From Lyophyllum atratum (taxonomy: Eukaryota > Basidiomycota > Agaricomycetes > Agaricales > Lyophyllaceae): DNA of 64,000 nt. The notes beneath the pieces were generated by a model. It saw only the letters and a program-made list of their open reading frames with translations, was not told the DNA's origin and did no database searches. Each line of letters opens with the position of its first letter. The first letter of the stretch is position 1. The translations under genes were made by a program, and so were the position numbers. The stretch is from the NCBI GenBank assembly GCA_014905825.1, contig JACGCN010000016.1:62001-126000 (forward strand), read 5' to 3'. Shown one piece after another: positions 56,705-64,000 of the stretch.

Positions 56705-57396
56705 GAGAGCACTGTACAGTAGGGGTATCACCAGCGATAGCACTCATACAGTATACTCATACTCAGCACTTTAAAATCTATGTATTGAGAGGAGAATAGT
56801 CCGGATCACTATTAGAACTACACATATATGTATGAGCAAACGCTACGGCGAGCATGCATATATGATGATATGAGGGATGTGGTGGTTGAGAACAGAGGAG
56901 GAAAAAAATAGTCTCATGTGATGCATCACTCGTTGCGGCCAGGACGGTTAAGGGTAGGCCGCCAAAGCTCAGGTGACTTCTGTGCAGGTGACTCGACATG
57001 TGTGCAGGTGACTCGACATGTCGAGTCACCTGCACAGAAGTCACCTGAGCTTTGGCGGCCTACCCTCATGAGTCGTCACCTGCACAGAAGTCACCTGAGC
57101 TTTGGCGGCCTACCCTTAACCGTCCTGGCAGCAACCAGTGATGCGTCACATGAGACTGGTTTTTTTCCTCCTCCGTCCTCAACCATATGCATGGCATCCC
57201 CCTCATGATCATGCTATATACATGCTCGCGATCGCCGTCGCTATAGCGTCTGTCCCTACATATATCTGTATGTAGTTCTAATAGTGATCCGGACTATATA
57301 TATATCTCCTGCAAATACAAGTGCTGATCATTAGTATGAGTGATATCGCTGGTGATACCCGGGCTACTACGTATACGAACAGTACTAGTGCTCTCG
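56705..57396. repeat. Giant inverted repeat (~690 bp) centred at 57018
   Basis: The two sides are reverse complements. The core tgcaggtgactcgacatg is followed at once by its complement. Outward on both arms come ggtgacttctgtg, gctttggcggcctaccct, gacggttaaggg and gatgcatcact/agtgatgcgtc. The arms continue with ggaggaaaaaaa, ccggatcactattagaacta (perfect in both arms), and ggtatcaccagcgata with gagagcac at the ends. The right arm is longer because tcacctgcacagaagtcacc...taccct is tandemly doubled (starts 57026 and 57076). The inner arms match almost perfectly and the outer parts are more diverged. No transposase or coding frame was found. Confidence 0.9.
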
Positions 57397-57731
57397 CTAT
57401 GATCTATAGATGTAGAATATGGAACTTCTCATCGAGATTATAAGCTTAATTAGCAGTATGTACATGTACATTGCAACTCGAGTTCATCGATCCGCGAGGG
57501 TTTCATGATCAATCAGTGTATATGTTGTTTCATAATCAGGATAGATGCAGACATGTACAAGTAACATATGTTCCGGAGTACATGTGCTGCGCATGCTGCC
57601 TGGCTAGGTACGCGATTACAGTATCGGATCACAGGTCGATCTCCACCACTAACTCATGTTATCATTCTAGATATCCAATTCCCCATTTCTAGATCTAGAA
57701 CCGCTACACATGTACATGCTCATGGCCATGG
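57397..57731. other. Spacer rich in short palindromes
   Basis: No gene. Words such as atgtacatgtac, ctagatctagaa and catggccatggcc are dense. Confidence 0.55.
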
Positions 57732-58181
57732 CCATATGCAGGACCCCGGATTATCCCCTCAAAGGCTAGATACTAAAATCCGAAATTTCGGCGATTTTGT
57801 CTGGACAGGTTGGGGTCGTTTTTGTCTGAAATGCATCTAGCCTCCGGCCGAAAATGGCTTCCAAAAAAGGAAATTTCGCGGTTCGGGCTCTTCGGGCGTC
57901 AAAAATCGCCTCCAAAACGCTTCAGAACGCATATTGCGCGCGTTTTTGGCGTTTTCGAATGCATTCTGGATGCTTTCCAAACCCTAAAAATTCCAGCTGC
58001 CCACCATTACCCCCAGTTTTGGACCAGCACCCAGGGATTTGTCTGAAAATGTATCTAGGTGTCCGTGCAAAAACCCCCTCTGATGTCTGAAAATCGACCT
58101 GGCCTTCGAGGTCAAAATGTCCGATTCTTGTCTGAAACGGTATCTGGCCGTTGGTGAGATAGTCCGGGGTCCTCCATATGC
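57732..58181. mobile_element. Non-autonomous TIR DNA element, 434 bp, 8-bp target duplication
   Basis: The element spans 57740-58173. Its ends are AGGACCCCGGATTATC and, reverse-complemented, AGGACCCCGGACTATC, with imperfect similarity continuing to AGATAC at about position 35. ccatatgc flanks it on both sides (57732-57739 and 58174-58181). Internally a subterminal motif GTCTGAAA...TATCT/CGACCT recurs four times (about 57820, 58032, 58088, 58127). There is no coding capacity. Eight-base duplications are typical of hAT and of Zisupton/KDZ-type elements; the family cannot be decided from the ends alone. Confidence 0.88.
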
Positions 58182-58624
58182 ATGGTTCCTGCAATTTTGA
58201 AATTATTGGCCAGGTGGCAGTCTGAGACCATCGATATCATAATCAGTATGAGCGCAATATAGCCGTGTTGCGTTTATTATAATCTCCACCGACTGCTTTA
58301 ACAGCCTCGAGGATTCCTCATGTCTGAATCTGCGTTTCTGTACGGTAAATATATATTCCGGATACCGTGAATATTGTTCATGAACATAGTTTTCTGTAAT
58401 ATGTACATTCATGGTGGTCCTTCGGCCTGTAAGTATCATAATTCGACACAGCAAACTCTCCTGATAATCACAAACATACATATCTAGAAGAATCATGTCC
58501 GCCACACCCCCACCGCGTTGCGATTATAGCGGCAGTACTAGTGCTATGATTAAACTTGAAATTTATAAGAAATTCTGTATCTAAATTTCGCATTCTCCAC
58601 CTCCATAGTCCTTCTTGATCAATT
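58182..58624. other. Spacer
   Basis: No gene supported; short frames only. Confidence 0.4.
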
Positions 58625-60887
58625 ATGTCCCGGTCTAGACAGACATGGGGTATGCCCCGAAGCGCACAATCACGGAATTTTCTCTCTCAATCGCGAGAAA
58701 GCTCAAGATCGCCTGGTCCAGCACATGCCCCTCTCTCACGGGAGAGTTCACTCCTGGAGCGTCTTGGCGCAGTGCATCTTGCAGGCATGTCGTTCAGCTT
58801 TCACTCGAATGCATGATTGTTACTTAGTTGAATTCGCCGCTTCTGACAGAGCGTTCTCAACCTGCCGGACGATGGTTTGACACTGTTCTTGCTGTGGTAT
58901 GTTGGGTATCTCTTCTTCACATTCTACGTTGCAGTTTTAAGCATAGCCCACTTTACTTCAGCCCGAGCGACCTAGTTCAGCCGCCAACAGCCACGTCAGC
59001 CATGTTTCCCAGTCAGCTACCACACCGTACCGCCAACGAGCACCCGTCGAGGCTGATTACGCTCTACATGGACGGGACAGTCCAATTGACAGCAGGCGAA
59101 ACAGCCCATCGATATCCAGCAACGGTTCCCGTTCAGCTTCGCCCACCGCTCCTTACCGCCAACGAGCACCCGTCGAGGCTGATTACGCTCTACATGGACG
59201 GGACAGTCCAATTGGCAGCAGGCGAAACAGCCCATCGATATCCAGCAACGGTTCCCGTTCAGCTTCGGCCACCGCTCCCTACCGCCAACGAGCATCCGTC
59301 GGGGCTGATTACGCTCTACATGGACGGGACAGTCCAATTGGCAGCAGGCGAAACAGCCCATCGATATCCAGCAACGGTTCCCATTTAGCTTTGGCCACCA
59401 GTCCTTACCGCCAACGAATACCCGCAGTAGGCGACTATGCTCAAGACGGTCTGGATAGTCCGGTTTGGACAGTCAGTTTTTCCTCTTTGTTGTTGTTCCT
59501 TATACTTATCATTGTTAGGGTATCTATCCAACCGACGCGGATGACGACGCTCACATGGCTGATGAAGAGGATGGAGGCAATGAAGGTGAAAACAACCCAA
59601 ACACGTCCGAGCCACAAAGACAGGTACTACTTGACCCCTCTCATGCTGTAGATTAATTATTCATTGAGGCCCCTTTACAGCCGGATCTACAACGAGCGCT
59701 CGAACAACTTTCGAATGCCTATAAGGATCTGAGCCGAGACATGTCAGAGGGTTTTCAAGCGCTCACGAGTGCCATCGGCCAGCAGGCGACATCCAGCACC
59801 AGTGCCAGCGCAGGACGCACGGGAGCGGGCCGGCCACTGAGGCAGCCTAAGATCACAGGGAGTCCCAACCGTCGCTCGCCTCAGTCCATTCAACTGGCAG
59901 TAAGTTGCTCCAAAATTACTGCCATTCCTTCCCATTCGTTAATCATGTGCTATAGAAGAATGTTCGCGATCATTTCATCAGGCTCATTGGGGCGACAAAC
60001 CTGCTTTTACCTTTGGTCACTCCGGCCGAAGCAGAAGCCTTTTCACTGTCCGTGAGTCCCATGGGCCAAGAGACCGCTGGAGCATGCTGCCGAGCGTCCG
60101 CGTTTCGTTTCCATATCCTCGGCCCGCCCCGTCATCCCTGGAACAAATCCGCAGCCAGAGTCTTCGCTATAGACTTCATAAGGTTCCACAAGCTTGAACC
60201 CCGGGCCAACATCGTGCATGAGATAATGGAATCGTTTTTCACCCGAGTAAAATCTCTCATCTATAAGTACAAGAAGAATCTGTCTCAAGACCCGAGCATC
60301 ACTTCACAAAAACTGAGACGTGCGCAGAGGAAGCGAAATGTGCGTTCTTCACTTACATTCCACTCATGTGATAGGTTATCGATCACTTCGTCCTCCAGTT
60401 GTTCCAACGGAGACTCGAAATATCGCAGTCCAATTTCTACCTCGAGAGGCACACGAGGATGATACAACAGCTCGGTGTGGATGGCATGTCCAGTGACGAG
60501 TCGGATCACGAGGATGCCAGGCAGGATCCGTCGGTCGGTGCCCGACGACCCAAATTCCGCGTACTTCTTCCGAAATGGCGAGCGCGAGAGATGACGCAGT
60601 GGTTGCACGTCTTCGACAGCGTGTATAATGCGACCCGAAGAATTGTCGGCGCTACTCAAGGGGATTATCCGCGGATACGCCATCACAACGATCGAAATCC
60701 GTGGGTTACTCGTAGCGAGCACTTTGTTCCTAACTTGCCTCTCTGTGCATACCGTCAGGGGTGGTTGGACTCCCTTGGAGCTGGTTTTGTCAATTTGATG
60801 GTGTGTCCTACAGGGGACACTTATCAATTCACGCACGATAACGAGCTTGTCAGGCAAGTTATTCATACTGCTCAAACTTACCTTTAA
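58625..60887 (+). CDS. GMSSDESD-signature protein with in-frame 42-residue repeats
   Basis: Supported exons are about 58980-59471, 59519-59623, 59681-59899, 59956-60339 and 60375-60887. A first exon from the ATG at 58625 (MSRSRQTWGMPRSAQSRNFL, Ser/Arg-rich) is likely, but its junction is unresolved. The N-terminal part is disordered and repeated (YRQRAPVEADYALHGRDSPI...). A helical segment follows (LQRALEQLSNAYKDLSRDMS), then KNVRDHFIRLIGATN, PRHPWNKSAARVFAIDFIRF, LERHTRMIQQLGVDGMSSDE and a C-terminal domain (KWRAREMTQWLHVFDSVYNA). I recall this signature in many uncharacterised, multi-copy Agaricomycete proteins; the function is not known to me. Confidence 0.75.
59028..59420. repeat. 126-bp tandem repeats inside a coding exon
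   Basis: Three near-perfect copies start at 59028, 59154 and 59280 (landmark taccgccaacgagca), with a diverged partial fourth at 59406. The period of 126 bp is 42 codons, so copy-number change keeps frame. Two plus-strand frames and one minus-strand frame are open through the repeats; splice continuity picks the one reading YRQRAPVEADYALHGRDSPI. Confidence 0.93.
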
Positions 60888-62587
60888 TGATGATGCCGAA
60901 TATAGGATTTTCCTGGCACCACGCCCTTAGTCTAACTTCTATGTACGTACAATGTAATCAACCTTTATAATCGACTGATCTCATGATCACTTATTATAAG
61001 TAAGTTGTGCAGTGCGGAAGACAGCCGGGTGGTGATCATGTCCAACAATCTCAACGAGTCATTATAACAGGTGTCCCTTGAATTATTCCAGCGGTTTGGA
61101 GTTATATATATAGTGTCATAATTAGCTTATAAGTCAGGAACTTCGAAGTTCGATGTGATCTAATCTAATCGGCTTAACATCCATGCGATGTATTGAATAA
61201 TTGGAACATGTATAATCGCTACGCAACACATAACTACACTAGACTGATGCTGTAGAAAAAGGGACACAGTACGCTGCGGTTGTGGAAGCACCAGCGTTCG
61301 AAGCTCCTCCAGACACAGGTTGACTGTGCTAATCGCCAAGTATCCGGGTGATAATAGACATGAAAAGAGACTTCGCACGATACAGCGGAGGGAGCACTGA
61401 CTATTTCTTGTGGTGTTCCGTTAACATTGCAGGTGGGTTTCGATGATTGGAGGTTTTGTTCAATCGACATTGACAAAGAATTCGGACTGGACCTGATCAT
61501 GAAACGAGGATGATATTGGAGCTACTGGCATTGATCAGCCAAAAGACGAAGGACAGACCTCGTGTTTCGCACTCCGGTTCCAGAGTCGACGGTCGCGATC
61601 GGAAAAGGTACTTGAAGGTCCAGCCCATGGTCGGCAGACCTCAGCGCGGCATACTCGCGCTTCAAAGCTGGATCTCGAGGTCTAGGCCAGAGTGAGAACG
61701 ATATCCAACGAGTAGGAAAAGAGCGCCGACATGATGAGTCGAACTGGGGGATATAGATCTAGAGTCGGGAGCTCTAGATCTGGGTGATTGGGTGACTTCT
61801 GCGCTGGAGCCAGACGATCCCGAACTTGGAACATCTCAATAAGATCGTCGTAATAGCGCTTTTGCATATCGAGGTCTGATCAGTAAATGCATGTAGTACC
61901 CGGAACTGACACGTACCATATGCATGAAATCCGCTGAAAGGAAGGAAGGTTTCCCGCTGGATGATAAGATTAGCTGAGGGGGATATGCCATGATCAAAGA
62001 CCTTATAATTAGCTTGATCTTGCAATTGAGACAACGATATATATATATATACACACTCTAGATCTATAACTAGAACTGATACTTGGGCAATGGGGACATG
62101 TCATTATCATGATGACCATGTATCACGCGTACGTACGCCTCCAAAATCATTGCGATCAAGCAGTTTTCGATCGATGATCAATCAATATGATCCATGAGAT
62201 GAGGAGATCTAGATCTAGAGCAAAATGCAAACGGGGAAGCGATGTACATGTACATGATATATAGATCTATACATAGCTACGTACACGATTAATTATAAGC
62301 GACGGAACATATCAGGTCCACATGTACATGTACATGCTTGATTGATCACCTCCATCACGGCCCTAGACCTAGAGAATGATCGGGGGCACTCTGAACGACA
62401 TGCATCTACATGCACGGGCAATGCGTTAAGGTCATGGCCAGAGTAACCTCATGTACCATACTAGTACCTGGCTACCGTGGCGGATTCGAGCGGACACAAG
62501 TTTCCACCCTGTAGCTACAGCTCCGTCCTAAGTCACATACAGCCCGCCGATCAAGCCTTTTGGCCACTGAAGCCCGTCAGTTAGCTT
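60888..62587. other. Intergenic, palindromic-word-rich
   Basis: No supported gene. A minus-strand frame near 61240-61500 is unassigned. At 62035-62350 the sequence is dense in tatatata, gatctagatctag, atgtacatgtacatg and gatcgatgatcaatc. Confidence 0.5.
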
Positions 62588-64000
62588 ATGATGGAGTCCG
62601 TGGCACAGGGATTTCCTGTTTTCTCGGACCAATTTTGGATGGCGGACAGTGACAATCGGGAGATAAGCGCAATACGTTTCTCCCCAGACGGGAAGTACAT
62701 GGCGACAGGAGACAGAGCAGGCATTGTCCTGGTGCGTATCCTCACTATACACAGATCTACTTATGTCAATGGCCTTGCGTATCGTAGATCTACAAAGGCC
62801 CAGTGGAATGGTGGACTTTGAGGAACTACCGGGCGACTTCCTGCATACAATCCTTTGCGTGGCACCCCCAGAAAGAGGGGAAATTGTTGATTGGGTGCGC
62901 CAATGGCGACATTAATACCCTTTTGATGGCCGAAACCGACCAGATGGTAAGGATACCTGATTATGAACCACCTTTCACGGCTCACCCATGAGTGCAGACG
63001 GAGAATGATGTGAACAACTACGTCAATTTTGACGGACTAATCAACTTCGTCGAGTACAGCAGGTCTGGCACACGGGTAGCTGTGGTCTGGGGAAGGATCT
63101 ATGTATCCCTGTACGAAGGTCAGCTCCTTGTTGAACAATATAGGACCGGATGATTCATACACTATGTAACGCTCAGATGGTTGCCAACAGCCTCAGGACG
63201 CCAGCCCCATGCCCGTCGCGCAGCTTTTGGATTTGGCATGTGAAACTACACCTGTCCAGTCAATACACTTCGTGGGGGACGAAAAGCTTATAGTTTGTGG
63301 TTATTCTCGTGAAATGGGCATCGGGTGAGTTTACTGAGCCTTGGAGATGAGCTGTATCTTACTAAACATGCACTTTAGTGTATTCTCGACATCTCCTCCA
63401 TATCAATTGGTACACCGGGTCCAGCTGAGGAATGAAGGTCACGCAATGTAGATACACTTCCTCGTGAGCATTGACGCCGCTGATAGGTTCGCCAGAGGTG
63501 CTTCTGCGCTTTCTCCTTTGCAAACAATGCTGGCCGTCACAAACTTAAGCGACGACGGGGTTGACTTCTACTCCCTGGAGACATGGAGTCATTACGGCGC
63601 TGTAGCCTTTGACAACAGTATCAGCTGGACTCTTAAGACGTCTATCCAGTTTATAGACCAAGAAAGCATCGTCGTGGGCCATCAACGGGGGGGGCTGATC
63701 TACGCAAGAGTGATGCCAACAGGTAATGGAGTACGAGTGAGACTGGATCCGGATGAGAACGCGCGAATTGGTGAGTGCCAGAAAACATGCGATTCTTCTA
63801 GATGCTGATTATCTGTAATGAAGTTACGAGGGTCGTCGTAAGTTAAAATGCGCCTGTTTCATGGAGCTATTGTGTGACGGCGATTCACGAAGGCTACCGG
63901 ATGGTACGAAGGTAAGGTCATACTCGCGGCTGCGACATTCTGCATCAAGGGAGATGTGATGAGGACAGGGCGCGGGCCGAGAACTTCGGTACTGCGTTAT
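62588..64000 (+). CDS. WD40-repeat protein, paralogue of the gene at 53782 (partial)
   Basis: Exons 62588-62731, 62788-62946, 62998-63118, 63177-63324, 63379-63447, 63487-63770, 63824-63837 and 63893 to the window edge. WD-type segments: REISAIRFSPDGKYMATGDR, IQSFAWHPQKEGKLLIGCAN, TMLAVTNLSDDGVDFYSLET. Exon borders and phases match the paralogue, including a 69-nt fifth exon and a 14-nt seventh exon. The last exon (TGWYEGKVILAAATF...GPRTS) matches VGWRDGKAVIAAAS...GPRTS of the first copy. The transmembrane part would lie beyond the window. No frame break is seen, so both copies may be active. Confidence 0.75.

Noticed and set aside
59017..59361. Minus-strand frame with 42-residue repeats (GCFACCQLDCPVHVERNQPR)
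   Set aside because: It is the antisense of the 126-bp coding repeats. The plus-strand frame is supported by splice continuity with downstream exons.
58828..59388. Plus-strand frame with repeats reading TANEHPSRLITLYMDGTVQL
   Set aside because: It stops at the end of the repeat, whereas the neighbouring frame runs on through consistent introns into the conserved C-terminal exons.
61160..61500. Minus-strand segment ending PVSGGASNAGASTTAAYCVP as a possible secreted-protein exon
   Set aside because: No signal peptide, start or matching upstream exon could be found.

Overview
This window looks like nuclear DNA of a mushroom-forming basidiomycete (Agaricomycetes). Genes are dense and cut by many 45-65 nt introns with GTRNGT donors and YAG acceptors. 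Several gene families are typical of that group: an AA9 lytic polysaccharide monooxygenase with a CBM1, a PL14-like lyase, an F-box protein, an Spt5-like NGN/KOW protein, a TET/JBP-like dioxygenase and a protein with the GMSSDESD signature. All exon models were made by eye from splice signals, frame continuity and family resemblance. No alignment or database search was possible.

Layout. 1-10.7 kb: a partial Ser/Thr-rich membrane protein, a disordered protein starting MTEYDYSPDAYERYM, a small cysteine-containing secreted protein, and a 12-exon HAM1-family gene. 11.7-19.3 kb: a tandem array of three intron-containing tRNA-Asp(GTC) genes. Its third unit is split by a 6.35 kb Ty3/gypsy chromovirus with 358-bp LTRs that look identical, a CCTTG target duplication and a self-priming type primer site. 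A tRNA-Leu(TAG) follows at 19.85 kb. 21.4-30.7 kb: a paralogue of the MTEYD protein, a secreted KEX2-site peptide precursor, then a minus-strand run of PL14-like lyase, F-box protein and AA9-CBM1. 32.2-38.4 kb: a protein with a mitochondrial-type N terminus, a dienelactone hydrolase, a two-repeat protein of unknown family, and a stray shikimate-kinase fragment of the pentafunctional AROM gene. 39.6-48.7 kb: the Spt5-like gene, a small secreted protein, two head-to-head RING-like/coiled-coil genes, an unknown gene, and a TET/JBP-like dioxygenase gene. 49.5-64 kb: a Pro/Gln-rich gene, a WD40-transmembrane gene and its paralogue at the right edge, a ~690-bp inverted repeat, a 434-bp non-autonomous TIR element with an 8-bp target duplication, and a GMSSDESD-family gene with 126-bp in-frame coding repeats.

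The left half carries secreted and plant-polymer-attacking proteins and housekeeping genes. The right half is an accessory region rich in duplicated lineage-specific genes, fold-back sequence and a transposon footprint. The features most worth follow-up are the TET/JBP-like gene, the WD40-membrane paralogue pair, the 434-bp TIR element, the giant palindrome, and the chromovirus inside the tRNA-Asp array.
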